This document shows, piece by piece, positions 1 to 9,686 of a stretch of DNA of 64,000 nt (its first letter is position 1; each line of letters opens with the position of its first letter). The DNA lies in the IMG/VR virus record IMGVR_UViG_3300046463_001154, positions 1-64,000 of that record; one strand, given 5' to 3'. The notes below the pieces were generated by a model that was given only the letters and a program-made list of their open reading frames with translations, made no database searches and was not told the origin of the DNA. The stretch is from a virus. Made by a program: the position numbers and the translations under genes.

Positions 1-321
1 CAAACCCGACCGTGCCACAGCATTGCTGATTTCTGCTCGTTTGCCGCAGGAGCGACGGGCAGTGTCCGCCTGCAAGCGTTCAATCCGGGGGTGCTCGTCA
101 GCATCATCAAGGGCACGTGGTTCGGTATGGGCGCAGCCGAAATGCTGGCTGTCGCACTCGAGCATCCGCCGACCTGGCTTGCCCTTTTGATGGCTGCACA
201 CATCGAGCGCACCTACAAGAACTCCGGCCTCGCAAAGCTTGTCGAGCGTCAAGCGCATAAGGAACCGAACAAGCAGTTCCTGCGAGCTGTGCTGAATCTG
301 ACCCAATTGGCAACTGCCTAA
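1..321 (+). CDS. 3' end of an uncharacterised phage protein (partial)
   Basis: The reading frame is open from the first base of the window to a TAA at its end, so the gene begins upstream; about 106 residues are visible. The visible part is mixed hydrophobic and helical (for example ALEHPPTWLALLMAAHIE) and ends LNLTQLATA. No family is recognised. An internal GTG at 91 could be read as a start but has no ribosome binding site, so continuation from upstream is more likely. It lies 56 bp before a long structural gene on the same strand and may be the tail of the same late operon. Confidence 0.55.
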   Translation, partial: QTRPCHSIADFCSFAAGATGSVRLQAFNPGVLVSIIKGTWFGMGAAEMLAVALEHPPTWLALLMAAHIERTYKNSGLAKLVERQAHKEPNKQFLRAVLNLTQLATA

Positions 322-377
322 TCCTTACTCCTGGGGTGCCGTCCGGCCCCAGGAGTATTCACCATTGGGATTGACTC

Positions 378-2990
378 ATGTTTGATTACCTCGTCGACAA
401 CGCACTGAAGAACGTTTGGTGCGCGCCGGCGCAAGACCGGCAGGACATCTTCCAGCTGGCGAGATTGACGCCCGATGGTGGCGCGATGAACACGGTTCAG
501 GTGGGCTGGAAGCAATATGACCTGCCTTCCAAGGGCGTGTACTTTCACGTGTACCAGATCGGTCAGATCAGCCCGCACATGGTCGGCCTGCTCTCGAACG
601 CGACTACTTGGACGACGTTCTCGTCTGCCATGAACGCCAACAATCTGATCGTCGATGTCTACACGAACGAGGGCTTGCAGATGCCCCGGTTCCTGTCGTA
701 CTTCATGGTCACGAAGAACAAGAACCTCATCGTGGCAGTCCAGTTTGAATCGCCTATCGCGGTCAACTTGGACACGGATGCGCTTTTTCTCCGTCTGTAC
801 AGTAACGCCTTTTTTCAGAGCCCGCGCGCCACGCTCGGCTCGACCAAGAACTACATCGAGACTGCAGGTGTCGTTCCGGCGTTCAAGAACGACATCCTCA
901 ACCTCCAGAACAAGATCGCGGTCCTGGCCAGCAAGCCCGGCGCAGTCTACGCCTTCGTCAACGGCTACAAAGTCGATCAGGTGAACGTCCTGACGGCGCA
1001 AGTTGGGGACGTCGTTGAGTACGTCTATGACAGCTCGGTCTACAAGGTCGTCGACTTCCCGTTCCTGGATCTTCCGACGTTCAACAGCACGCTCGACAAC
1101 AAGTTCAAGTACCTGCTGCACTACAACGGCACGAGTGACAACACTGTCGACTTCGAGGACGACGTCGATGTGTGGATCTACTACACGTTTCCCAGCGGGT
1201 TCTCGAAGGGTCTTTACTACCATCACAACCGGCCGGACGCGCTTCGCAACGTCACGCATCGGGATTATTCGCTCCCGACAGCGTACGTCGCGGGCTTCGT
1301 CGCCGATCAGAATGACTGGGTAGCGGCTGCTCAGGTCACGATTCGACTGCATATCCGCAAGGCCGGTTTTGCACGCCCCCTCGCTTACGAAAGCAACCGC
1401 ATCATGGAGCTGTATAAGCTGCCCGATGCCGGGATCGTGAGTGCAATGACAGGCGCGAACGCCACGCTGGACAACTGGAAAGCCGCGACGCTGGAAGCTT
1501 CTTCGTACGTCCAGATCATGGGCGCGCAGCCGGCGACGAGAGTCACGCGTCAGCTGGTCGAGGACGCCTACGGTTACAACGCGACAAGTCAGCTGGTCGG
1601 CAACAGTCCGCTCGTTCCGACCAAGCAGTCCGGTCAATTGATCGTCACCCTGCCGTACAACCTGCAGAGCAATTCGTCCGCATGGGAGTACGACAGTGAA
1701 GGCACGCTCCTCGGTTACTACAACCATGCGAGCGGTGGCGTCTACACCTGCCACAACAGCACGTGCGCTCTTGTTGAGATGTACGCCGGCACAGCAGGGC
1801 AGCAGCTCGATGACACGTATGGGATAGCCACCCAGACGATCAATCCGGCACTCGATTACCGGATGTACACCTGCCCGATCAACCCGATCACGGGTAAGCC
1901 CACGTACGCATGGGAAGACGTCACGGGTAGCAGCCAGTATTCGATCGTTGGGACGCTGCTCACGTGGTCGACCGATCCGACGAAGGTCTACACGTGCGTG
2001 CGCAGCAACAAGGTGATGCTCGCCTACACGCTGTACATCCAGCCTCAGGAAGGCTACCTGCCTATCCAGATCCAACAGGAAGGCATCCGGAACTACATCT
2101 TGCAGCTCTTCGCGATGCAGATCCCGATGGGCCAGCTCGATGTATTCGTGAATGGTCGGTCGATGATCAGCGGCCTGGACTACGTGATGCAGTTCCCGAC
2201 CATCATGATCAACAACGTGTCGGCCCTGGATTTTCCGCAGGACAAGCAGCAGCAGATCACTATTCGTTGGAGTGGCTTTTGCAACTCGGATCTGACGCCG
2301 CGCACCTACAGCGAAGTCGGTTGGGTCCAGTACGGCCTGCTCTCGAACAACAACCGCTACAACATCCGGGACGATGATGTAACCCGGATTGTCATGGGCG
2401 GAGGCGTCTATCCGAAGAGCGCACTCAAGTTCGCGGAGAACTCGGCGGACGTGCTGGGTCCGCAGACCATCAACGGTCAGCCGTATCAGATTCAGAAGGT
2501 CGTTGTGCCGATGCTAGGCGTGACCAACGAGGACACGTACGAGTATCTGGAGAAGGCGATCGCAGTCGACAAGGCGGTGGAAGATTACATGACCTTGTAC
2601 TACCCGCTTCCCACCGCGAGCGGGCCCGACACGATCACGGAGTTATATCCCGTCTTCAGTCCGTTTTGCTGCAAGATCATTTACGACCTTGTGCTCGGGA
2701 TTATCGACGAGACGCCGCTCAAGCAGTTCTATAACGACGCGTATGTCAAGCAGGTGTGCGCGCCGTATGAGTATCTGCTGGCGTACGACCCGACGCAGAC
2801 GGCGAACCGACCGGACACGAACTTCGTCGCGATCCGGCCGCACAACCTGACCGTCTCGATCTCGCTCGATCTGTACGCCTACAACTTCCTCAACCATGTC
2901 ATCCGGATCTATCTCAACGGTCTGGTACAGCTGAACAACTTCGTCTCGATCGCAAGCATCAGCAGTTCAAGCTCGATCAGCAGCAGCTAA
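378..2990 (+). CDS. Putative virion structural protein (870 aa)
   Basis: This 870-residue protein has no signal peptide or membrane segment. It is rich in Tyr, Asn, Thr and Val in the beta-rich style common to tail, baseplate or fibre proteins. The C-terminus is a serine-rich tail (SISSSSSISSS). It starts at ATG after a weak Shine-Dalgarno region and is followed 24 bp later by a second beta-rich protein and then by the large terminase, so a virion role is inferred from context and composition. I recognise no enzymatic motif. A 585-codon frame on the opposite strand is a GC-driven shadow of this gene. Confidence 0.75.
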   Translation: MFDYLVDNALKNVWCAPAQDRQDIFQLARLTPDGGAMNTVQVGWKQYDLPSKGVYFHVYQIGQISPHMVGLLSNATTWTTFSSAMNANNLIVDVYTNEGLQMPRFLSYFMVTKNKNLIVAVQFESPIAVNLDTDALFLRLYSNAFFQSPRATLGSTKNYIETAGVVPAFKNDILNLQNKIAVLASKPGAVYAFVNGYKVDQVNVLTAQVGDVVEYVYDSSVYKVVDFPFLDLPTFNSTLDNKFKYLLHYNGTSDNTVDFEDDVDVWIYYTFPSGFSKGLYYHHNRPDALRNVTHRDYSLPTAYVAGFVADQNDWVAAAQVTIRLHIRKAGFARPLAYESNRIMELYKLPDAGIVSAMTGANATLDNWKAATLEASSYVQIMGAQPATRVTRQLVEDAYGYNATSQLVGNSPLVPTKQSGQLIVTLPYNLQSNSSAWEYDSEGTLLGYYNHASGGVYTCHNSTCALVEMYAGTAGQQLDDTYGIATQTINPALDYRMYTCPINPITGKPTYAWEDVTGSSQYSIVGTLLTWSTDPTKVYTCVRSNKVMLAYTLYIQPQEGYLPIQIQQEGIRNYILQLFAMQIPMGQLDVFVNGRSMISGLDYVMQFPTIMINNVSALDFPQDKQQQITIRWSGFCNSDLTPRTYSEVGWVQYGLLSNNNRYNIRDDDVTRIVMGGGVYPKSALKFAENSADVLGPQTINGQPYQIQKVVVPMLGVTNEDTYEYLEKAIAVDKAVEDYMTLYYPLPTASGPDTITELYPVFSPFCCKIIYDLVLGIIDETPLKQFYNDAYVKQVCAPYEYLLAYDPTQTANRPDTNFVAIRPHNLTVSISLDLYAYNFLNHVIRIYLNGLVQLNNFVSIASISSSSSISSS

Positions 2991-3014
2991 TCATTTTCAT
3001 CTCTGGAGTCGTCA

Positions 3015-4706
3015 ATGGCTGACGCAGTCAACCTGCCGACCGGCAGCGACGGAGGCGTTCCGATCTACAACCCGAATGGGCTGTGGCAGATCTGGGCGCT
3101 TCAGTCGATCTATCAAGGTCAGGCCGGCAGCAACATGTATATCCCGAAGGTCAATGACTACGTCTGCGACTACACGACCAACGACTGGTATCGCGTTGCG
3201 GTGGTCGATCCCGTGACCTACATCCCGACGCTGGTTCCGCTCACAACGGCGCCCAACGCGGTGATGACCTCTGGCGATCTGCTGCAAGGAGTTGGTCCGG
3301 GCACCCAGGCCGACACCTATCGTGTCTATCTGGACATGAGCGTCATTCCGTACTCGCTGGCGGTCGACGCACGCCTCTGGTTCACGGGTGACGAAGCCGC
3401 GTCCGTGAAGATCTTTACAGGTGCGGATTTCTCGAACAACAACAACTGCATCTCGGCGAACTACGACCAGTCGGGTAAGTTGCTCAATCAGGCGATCCCG
3501 ACGACGCCTAAGACGGTGACGTTCCCGGATGGCTCGACGGGCACCGTGATGACGGTCCCCGTTTGCTACACCAACGTGCAGGTGGCAGATGGAACGCCGG
3601 TGACGGCCGTGGCGTATTCGAGCTCGGGGATGGTCGTCTCGAAGCGCCAACTGTTGATCGAGAACACTTCGTTCATCCGTCTGGCTGACACGGGCGTCAA
3701 GTACGTGACTGGCATCCAGCTGCTCTCGCCGTTCCTGTCGACGTCCGACCCGACGCTCATCCAGTTCCCGGTCAACGTGCTGCTGTCCGGCCTCAATCTG
3801 ATGGGTGTGGTGCAGTACAGCGACGGATCGTCGGCGACGCTGCCGGTGGATGGTACAAAGTTCCAGATCTTCGGTTTCGACAGCTTTGTCTCGACGGTCG
3901 TCGGGGAGAAGTTCGACCTGGTGCTCAAGTACAACCTGTCCTCGGACGAGGCCGTGTACGGCGCCAACTCGGTCAACAACTCCAAGTTCATCACGTCGAA
4001 GTACAGCGCGGTGACGATCAACGAAGACGGCGACTACACGCTGAAGCTCTTCGCGTTCCCGGTTTGGATCGATGCGGTGAGCGGCTACCGTCTGCAGTGG
4101 TACCTGTACGAGCTGGATCGCAGCAGCTGGTGGAATGTCACGAGCCTGGTCACGTTCTCGCCGGCCTCGCCCGCCTTCCAACCACTGGGCTATGGCATCC
4201 AGCAGAACATCGAAGGCCAGGTGCAGCTGAACAAGGTGGATCCGGGATTCACGAACTACCTGTTCACCTCGACGGTGGCGATCACGCTCCTCGCGCCGGG
4301 CACGCAGTCCTCGCCGTGGGAAGTCCAGTTCGAGCCGGGTCAGCAGCCGCCTTTCGGTCCCGGCAACTTCGCAGCGACTCAGCTTCTGGCAGCGAACAAC
4401 TACACCGTCAACCTGACGAGCGGTTACGCGTCGCAGGCGGATTGGCTGAAGGCGTTCTATTACAACACCCTGCCGCTGACGGACCTGGCACAAGAAGCAA
4501 GTCTGCCGGTGCCGACGCACTTTGCGATTCAGATGCCGGACGGCAGTTCGCCGATCGTCTGTTTGCTCTCGCAGTGGAACTCGACACAGACGTCCACCGT
4601 GCCGATCGCCGATCGCAGCACGCTTTTCGTCACGTTCTTCCTGCGCACCACCACCAACGACCTCCAGCTCTCAATCGCGGGAGTACCAGTAATCCAACAA
4701 AACTGA
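3015..4706 (+). CDS. Putative virion structural protein (563 aa)
   Basis: The 563-residue product starts at ATG with a GGAG ribosome binding site about 10 bp upstream (ctctGGAGtcgtca). Like its upstream neighbour it looks beta-rich, with many Thr, Ser, Asn and Tyr, and lacks membrane segments and catalytic motifs. The N-terminal region (NPNGLWQIWALQSIYQGQAG) looks like a compact domain followed by Ig-like repetitive strands, but I cannot assign a family. It is probably co-transcribed with the preceding structural gene and the terminase. A virion part (tail or decoration) is an inference from position and composition. Confidence 0.72.
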   Translation: MADAVNLPTGSDGGVPIYNPNGLWQIWALQSIYQGQAGSNMYIPKVNDYVCDYTTNDWYRVAVVDPVTYIPTLVPLTTAPNAVMTSGDLLQGVGPGTQADTYRVYLDMSVIPYSLAVDARLWFTGDEAASVKIFTGADFSNNNNCISANYDQSGKLLNQAIPTTPKTVTFPDGSTGTVMTVPVCYTNVQVADGTPVTAVAYSSSGMVVSKRQLLIENTSFIRLADTGVKYVTGIQLLSPFLSTSDPTLIQFPVNVLLSGLNLMGVVQYSDGSSATLPVDGTKFQIFGFDSFVSTVVGEKFDLVLKYNLSSDEAVYGANSVNNSKFITSKYSAVTINEDGDYTLKLFAFPVWIDAVSGYRLQWYLYELDRSSWWNVTSLVTFSPASPAFQPLGYGIQQNIEGQVQLNKVDPGFTNYLFTSTVAITLLAPGTQSSPWEVQFEPGQQPPFGPGNFAATQLLAANNYTVNLTSGYASQADWLKAFYYNTLPLTDLAQEASLPVPTHFAIQMPDGSSPIVCLLSQWNSTQTSTVPIADRSTLFVTFFLRTTTNDLQLSIAGVPVIQQN

Positions 4707-4716
4707 TCAACCTGTC

Positions 4717-4758
4717 GTCTGTCCCGCCTTCCCAAATCAAAAGGAGGGCGGGACGGAC
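4717..4758 (+). promoter_or_regulatory. Intercistronic hairpin before the terminase gene
   Basis: A 12 bp stem (GTCTGTCCCGCC at 4717-4728 with GGCGGGACGGAC at 4747-4758, one G-T wobble) encloses an 18 nt loop, 28 bp upstream of the terminase ATG. It has no T tract, so it is more likely an RNA processing or stability element, or a translational control structure, than an intrinsic terminator. The loop and 3' arm contain AAGGAGGG, which may be sequestered. Confidence 0.5.
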
Positions 4759-4786
4759 GGCATGTTGTCGTTCACCGAGAAAGAAA

Positions 4787-7033
4787 ATGATTCTCTTCGA
4801 ACAAGACTGGCTGAAGTATCCCAACGCCATCATCGACACCAAGACCAGCAATCAAAGCTACGTCCGCCTCGCTTCCGTCTATCGGAAGATGGGCGTAAAA
4901 AATAACGCCTTCTGTCTCGCACTCATCAACCCAGCGCTTCAGGGGCTGGATCCCTTCGCCCCCGACCTGACCATCGAAGAGATGGCTGCCGTCGCCGTCG
5001 AGATCAAGAACAACCCGTGGTACTTCATGCGCGAAGTCGCGCGGGTCCCGCCGATCGGTGGTGGTGGCTCGACGCCCTTCGAAGGCAATCGCGGCAACGT
5101 AGCCTTGTTCTGGTGCTTCTTCAACCACGTCATGACGTTCCTGATTCAGATCCGTCAGACCGGTAAGTCGCTCTCGACTGACTTGCTGATGACGCTGCTG
5201 ATGAACTTCCGCTGCGAGAACACAGAAATCAACTTGCTGACGAAGGACGAAATCCTCCGCAAGACCAACATCGACCGTCTGAAGAAGTGCATCGACGAGC
5301 TGCCGCCGTATCTCATCCAGCGTAACCCCAAGGTCGACACGAACAACACCGAGGCGATCACCATCAACTCGATGGGCAACATCTACAAGACGCACGTGCC
5401 TCAGGCGTCTGAGAAAGGTGCGTATAAGCTCGGGCGCGGTCTGACGTCGCCGATCATGCACATCGACGAGTCGCCCTTCCAACCGAACGTGAAGATCGCA
5501 GTCGGTTCGGCACTGGCGGCAACGGGTGCGGCTGTGGACAAGGTGAAGGCGAACGGTGGCGACTATGGCACCATCTTCACCACGACGGCAGGCAAGATCG
5601 ATGACAAGGACGGCTCCTTCATCTACGGACTGTTGCAGGCAGCCGCTGTCTGGACGGAGAAGTTCTTCGATGCACGGAACCAGGAAGAACTGGAGTCGAT
5701 GATCCGCAAGGCGTCCCGCGGCGACAAGGGCGGCGTCTACCGGGTGAACATCACGCTCAACCATCGTCAGTTGGGTAAGACCGATGCGTGGTTGCGCGAA
5801 AAGCTCGAAGCATCGACGGCTAGCGGCGACGACGCAAACCGAGACTACTTCAACATGTGGACGGCGGGCTCGCTGACCAACCCGCTTCCGATCGCCATCC
5901 TGAAGTCAATCACCAACAGCGTGATGGACGTGAAGCATACGGAGATCAGCCCGCAAGGCTATGTCACGCGCTGGTACATCGAGGAGGAAGAGATCGAGCA
6001 GCGGATGGCGGAAGGTCGCTTTGTCATGGGCATGGACACCTCAGAAGCATCGGGTGGCGACGACATCTCGCTCTATCTGCAGGACATTGAGACGTTGGAA
6101 ACCGTGGCGGCTGGCACGTACAACGAAACCAACCTCATCACCTTCTGCGAATGGCTCTGCAGCTGGTTCGTCCGCTTCCCGAACTTCACTGCCAACATTG
6201 AGCGGCGAAGCACTGGCGCAACCGTGCTCGATTACCTGTTGCTGATGCTGCCGACGATGGGGATCGATCCATTCGTGCGTCTGTTCAACAAGGTGGTGCA
6301 GGACTACGACGAGATGCCGGATCGCTTCAAGGAAATTCAGGTGCCGATGGGTCGGCGACCGGCCGACATCTACGTGCGGTACAAGAAAATGTTCGGCTTC
6401 ACGACGTCCGGCGGCATGGGTGCAACGTCGCGTGCCCTCCTCTACTCCGAGTCGCTCCAACTTGCAGCGAAGCGCGGTTGCAGTGTCGTGTATGACAAGA
6501 CGTTGATCGATCAGGTCACCTCCCTCGTGTCGAAGAACGGCCGTATCGATCACCCGTCAGGCGGGCATGATGACATGGTGATCGGCTGGCTGCTCAGCAA
6601 CTGGCTCCTCACGAAAGGTAAGATGCTTTCCTTCTACGGCATTGACCAGCGTCGAATCGGTTCGGCACTGGGCGGCGCAACGGAAGAGCAGATCATCGAC
6701 CGTCAAACGCGTCAGGAGCAGCAGTACATCCGGGAGCAGATCGAATCGCTCTACGAGCAGTTGTCGAAGGAGTCGAACGAGTGGATCTCGCAACGCATCG
6801 AACATCAACTGCGCATGCTGGACCGCAGGCTGGTGCTTGAACAGGGCGAGATCTTCAGCCTCGATACGCTTCTCAATAACGCGCGAGAGAAGAAGCGTGA
6901 GCGAATGCGCGAGGGTGTATCGACCATGCGGAACATGCCAGTGCACTACGACAACCTGCACGGGCATTTCAGCGACCGACCACCCACCACGTCGATGAAC
7001 TCCTACGAGCGCCGCTTCCTCCGGGCAGCGTAA
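4787..7033 (+). CDS. terL: Terminase large subunit (DNA packaging ATPase/nuclease)
   Basis: This is the motor that packages DNA into proheads, with ATPase and headful-cutting nuclease activities. The N-terminal ATPase shows an adenine/Walker A signature RQTGKS (about residues 120-126) and a Walker B IMHIDE (about 223-228). The C-terminal RuvC-like nuclease shows MGMDTSE (about 414), IERRSTG (about 471) and HDDM (about 594), supplying the acidic residues. The length of 748 residues fits jumbo phage terminases. The frame is open far upstream to 4064, but that part overlaps the preceding structural gene; ATG at 4787 begins the conserved protein (MILFEQDWLKYPN), so I chose it although its ribosome binding site is weak. 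Two virion-protein genes precede it on the same strand. No intein or intron is seen. Confidence 0.93.
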   Translation: MILFEQDWLKYPNAIIDTKTSNQSYVRLASVYRKMGVKNNAFCLALINPALQGLDPFAPDLTIEEMAAVAVEIKNNPWYFMREVARVPPIGGGGSTPFEGNRGNVALFWCFFNHVMTFLIQIRQTGKSLSTDLLMTLLMNFRCENTEINLLTKDEILRKTNIDRLKKCIDELPPYLIQRNPKVDTNNTEAITINSMGNIYKTHVPQASEKGAYKLGRGLTSPIMHIDESPFQPNVKIAVGSALAATGAAVDKVKANGGDYGTIFTTTAGKIDDKDGSFIYGLLQAAAVWTEKFFDARNQEELESMIRKASRGDKGGVYRVNITLNHRQLGKTDAWLREKLEASTASGDDANRDYFNMWTAGSLTNPLPIAILKSITNSVMDVKHTEISPQGYVTRWYIEEEEIEQRMAEGRFVMGMDTSEASGGDDISLYLQDIETLETVAAGTYNETNLITFCEWLCSWFVRFPNFTANIERRSTGATVLDYLLLMLPTMGIDPFVRLFNKVVQDYDEMPDRFKEIQVPMGRRPADIYVRYKKMFGFTTSGGMGATSRALLYSESLQLAAKRGCSVVYDKTLIDQVTSLVSKNGRIDHPSGGHDDMVIGWLLSNWLLTKGKMLSFYGIDQRRIGSALGGATEEQIIDRQTRQEQQYIREQIESLYEQLSKESNEWISQRIEHQLRMLDRRLVLEQGEIFSLDTLLNNAREKKRERMREGVSTMRNMPVHYDNLHGHFSDRPPTTSMNSYERRFLRAA

Positions 7034-7042
7034 GGGCATAAG

Positions 7043-7067
7043 GGCCAGAGCGGATTCCGCTCTGGCC
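7043..7067. terminator. Terminator hairpin after terL, shared with the facing gene
   Basis: An 11 bp perfect stem GGCCAGAGCGG / CCGCTCTGGCC with a 3 nt loop is flanked by GGCATAAG upstream and CTCTATGACG downstream. It lies between convergent genes and so can serve both. The GGCATA / TATGNCG flanks recur at most phage-type terminators in this window. Confidence 0.82.
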
Positions 7068-7077
7068 TCTATGACGT

Positions 7078-7512
7078 TTACCGGTCGAAGATCAGTCCGC
7101 TCGGGCAGCGCGGTGTCCCGCGCCGGTCGAGTCGCCCGATGAGCAGGTCGAGGTACGCCTCAATGGCTCCTTGCTTCTGCATCATCTCGTTCGCCCACAC
7201 ATACTGTCGCGGCAGGTCCACACTGAACGTTCCCGCAATCAGCCGCAGTCGTTCAGGTGCCTCGGGGGGCACCAGCGTGTAGACGTGGTAAGTTGCCATG
7301 AGACGCGACGGCATATAGAACCGCTCATAGCTGCGCTCGAAGTACGTCGCCTCGACGCAGATGCTGAGATCGTATCCATGCACAGTGTGAATGGAGAGGC
7401 TGCTCACCTCCCCCTTCGTCGACTCTTGCACCCAACTCGGACCCTGCAATCGTGCAATTCCCCGTTGCACCACTGCCCGGCCCCATTCCCAGAAATCAAC
7501 TAGCAATGCCAT
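7078..7512 (-). CDS. Uncharacterised phage protein (144 aa)
   Basis: The 144-residue product has an aromatic N-terminus (LLVDFWEWGRAVVQRG) and a mixed alpha/beta body, with no membrane segment and no recognised domain. It sits directly downstream of the 409-residue gene on the same strand with a 34 bp gap, so the two probably form one transcript ending at the shared hairpin near the terminase. No function can be assigned. Confidence 0.6.
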   Translation of the reverse strand: MALLVDFWEWGRAVVQRGIARLQGPSWVQESTKGEVSSLSIHTVHGYDLSICVEATYFERSYERFYMPSRLMATYHVYTLVPPEAPERLRLIAGTFSVDLPRQYVWANEMMQKQGAIEAYLDLLIGRLDRRGTPRCPSGLIFDR

Positions 7513-7546
7513 AAGGGCGATCCTGAGAAAACAAAGGAAACAGCGC

Positions 7547-8776
7547 CTACTTGTTCGTGTAGTGCTGCATGGTCATCGTCCGAATGACCAGGTACAACAG
7601 GACTGACGTACGGACCGATGCAATGACACTGTCATTGCGATTGCCCGTCGCTTGCTTCACGCACCATTCCGCTTTCTCTCGAAGGGAGAATAGTGCTGGA
7701 TCAATGCTGCGCGAAGACGTGTAGACGCCTTTCAGCCGCGCCAAAAGCGTCGGCAGGTCCACGTGATTGCGGACCATCGTGCGCTCTTCAGCGAGATAGT
7801 CGAAGCTGTGAATCAGCACCTCGTTCAGCAGCTCCTCAATCTTTCCGGCTCCCGACTGACGATAGTTGTCCGAGAGCCACGTGAGTGTTTCCCGGAACAG
7901 CCGCGGCGGTGTCGTGTGCATCAACTTCTCGATCACGCCCATCAGTTCCTCGCGCATGAAGGACGCTTTGTCCGAAATGAGCGAATGAAGATAACGCGTG
8001 TAGGCCAGCAGGTTCTTGCTGCGGTCTTTCAAGAAGACTTCGCCGTCGTACTCCATGAGCGATGAAGTCGACTGGATCTTGATGCCCTGGTGATGGATCT
8101 GCAGAAACACATCGTAGATGTTTTTCAGCATGTCCCGAATCCGTCCCTGCGTGTCGTTCAGCAGGTAGATCACCTCAAGATCGTTGTCCATCTTGGAGAT
8201 GGCCTTGAAGTGCAGACCTTCGGGCGAGATCAGGTCTTCCGTCCGCTGTTCAAGAACGCGATTCCAGCTGCCGAGTTGCTTGATGGCAAATTTGCCGGAG
8301 AGCGCGGCATAAGTCGCTTCGGCCGTCGCCCGATCCGCCGGGTACCGGAAGTGGCGGTAGAGCCGCGATGTCAGGAACTTGTACTGGAGCACGAGGCCCA
8401 CATCCATCATTGCATCATGCTTTTGTTGCGGATTCAGCTTGGGCGAAGTGAAGAGCGCATGCATGAGCCACGCACACGACAGGTTCATCGTGTCGCTCGA
8501 CACATTGAACGTCGGGTTCACCGTCGGCAGTGCCAGCAAACTTTCGGTCAAACTATTTTGGTCCGCCTTCAAAATTTCTTCGAACCACTGATCGCGGTCT
8601 GCGTCGGTGAAACGCACTACCTCAACGCCGATTAGATTTCCACCGAAGAACTTGATGTGGTCTTCGTTTTTCATGCAGAAGCCGCCCCTGTACGTCGCCA
8701 GTTTCTTTGCGAAACCGGCGTCCATTACTAAGCTTCGACACGCTTCAGCGAAGACGCTCTGAATGGTTCCAGACAT
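7547..8776 (-). CDS. Conserved jumbo-phage-like protein of unknown function (409 aa)
   Basis: A 409-residue soluble, largely helical protein without signal peptide or catalytic motif that I recognise. It starts at ATG after a purine-rich stretch (minus strand gagggagcgacA) and contains long amphipathic helices in its second half. It resembles in size and style the long unknown proteins of phiKZ-type phages, several of which are virion components, but this is an inference. It is the first gene of a two-gene minus-strand unit next to the terminase. Confidence 0.65.
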   Translation of the reverse strand: MSGTIQSVFAEACRSLVMDAGFAKKLATYRGGFCMKNEDHIKFFGGNLIGVEVVRFTDADRDQWFEEILKADQNSLTESLLALPTVNPTFNVSSDTMNLSCAWLMHALFTSPKLNPQQKHDAMMDVGLVLQYKFLTSRLYRHFRYPADRATAEATYAALSGKFAIKQLGSWNRVLEQRTEDLISPEGLHFKAISKMDNDLEVIYLLNDTQGRIRDMLKNIYDVFLQIHHQGIKIQSTSSLMEYDGEVFLKDRSKNLLAYTRYLHSLISDKASFMREELMGVIEKLMHTTPPRLFRETLTWLSDNYRQSGAGKIEELLNEVLIHSFDYLAEERTMVRNHVDLPTLLARLKGVYTSSRSIDPALFSLREKAEWCVKQATGNRNDSVIASVRTSVLLYLVIRTMTMQHYTNK

Positions 8777-8840
8777 TGTCGCTCCCTCTGTAATTGCTCG
8801 GACCTCAACGTCCGGATCACAAGATTGGCGACGGCATAAA

Positions 8841-8863
8841 GCGTGGCGGGAACCCCGCCACGC
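8841..8863 (-). terminator. Intrinsic terminator of the 181-residue gene
   Basis: Stem GCGTGGCGGG / CCCGCCACGC with a 3 nt loop, read on the minus strand after the gene that ends at 8965. The minus-strand tail reads GCTTTATGCCGTC, the recurrent phage terminator signature, and on the plus strand the matching GACGGCATAA precedes the stem. The remaining bases between 8777 and 8964 show no convincing gene. Confidence 0.75.
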
Positions 8864-8964
8864 CCTTAACGTGACCTACCAAAGCCACCACGGTGTCATC
8901 ATCAGCTCCATCTGCGAGCGGATCATGCACTGCTGCAACATGAAGAACTGGAGCGGGAAGACCA

Positions 8965-9510
8965 TCAAGCACCCCGCTTCTTTGCCACCCAGTCGGCAGC
9001 GAAGGCTTCGAGGCTCGGATACACCTTCACGCCGTACGCTTCCGCCAGCGCTTCTAGCGCGCTTGCGAAATACTCGACGCGCTCAGTCGGCAAGCTGCTG
9101 TCGCTGCCGTTCACCGAGGGTTGCGTCGCATCGATGACGATCGCGAAGTTGTCAGCACCATCCGACAGATCCTGGCTGACTCCCACGATGTCTTCGGGCT
9201 TGACGTCATTGGCCGCGACACCATACACAGTCGTCGCGTTCCCGTCCGACGGCGTTGCTGCGTTTGACAGTTCCACGTCGTTGACGAGCTGGGCAATTGC
9301 CAGAGCGTCGTTGGCTTGGGATTCGGTTGCGACTTCGCTTTGCGGTGCGTCAGCTGACGTGGGTCGTGCATACGCCTTTTGCAGCGCTGCAGAAAATACT
9401 TCCGAGAGCGGACCTTTCAGTTCCAGCATCTCCTTGTCCGACGCGCCTTGCGCCGGGGCTTCTTGCTGGGCGACGAGTTCGCCTTCCAGCGCAGCTTTGA
9501 GCAGGGACAT
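8965..9510 (-). CDS. Acidic, partly disordered phage protein (181 aa)
   Basis: A strongly acidic protein rich in Ala, Glu, Asp and Ser, with a probably disordered middle. The C-terminus is more ordered and ends in a small helical unit (FASALEALAEAYGVKVYPS, then a short KKRGA tail). The start ATG has a good AGGAACTATG-type leader on the minus strand. No family is recognised. It is a single-gene unit with its own terminator and is divergent from the gene at 10.0 kb. The composition would suit a DNA mimic, scaffold or internal head protein, but nothing in the sequence decides this. Confidence 0.6.
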   Translation of the reverse strand: MSLLKAALEGELVAQQEAPAQGASDKEMLELKGPLSEVFSAALQKAYARPTSADAPQSEVATESQANDALAIAQLVNDVELSNAATPSDGNATTVYGVAANDVKPEDIVGVSQDLSDGADNFAIVIDATQPSVNGSDSSLPTERVEYFASALEALAEAYGVKVYPSLEAFAADWVAKKRGA

Positions 9511-9686
9511 AGTTCCTCCGGGGGAAATCGGGCGAGCACAGACCGACTGCGCTCAAACACACGATTAGGCGTCGGCGCCCGCCGTCCGCCGCGCCCCCGC
9601 CGCCCCTTTGGAGGTTTTGCTTTTAAGTCTTTGTCCTTTCGTTGATTCTGTTCTTGTTGTTGCTCTGTGTTGTCTGCCTATGCCTT

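Noticed and set aside
318-2075. Long open frame on the minus strand (585 codons)
   Set aside because: Shadow of the plus-strand structural gene; the composition (Arg/Val/Asp-rich, no ribosome binding site) is what GC-rich codons give in antisense.
4064-4786. Upstream extension of the terminase frame (241 codons)
   Set aside because: It overlaps the well-supported structural gene out of frame and has no terminase similarity; the conserved protein begins at 4787.
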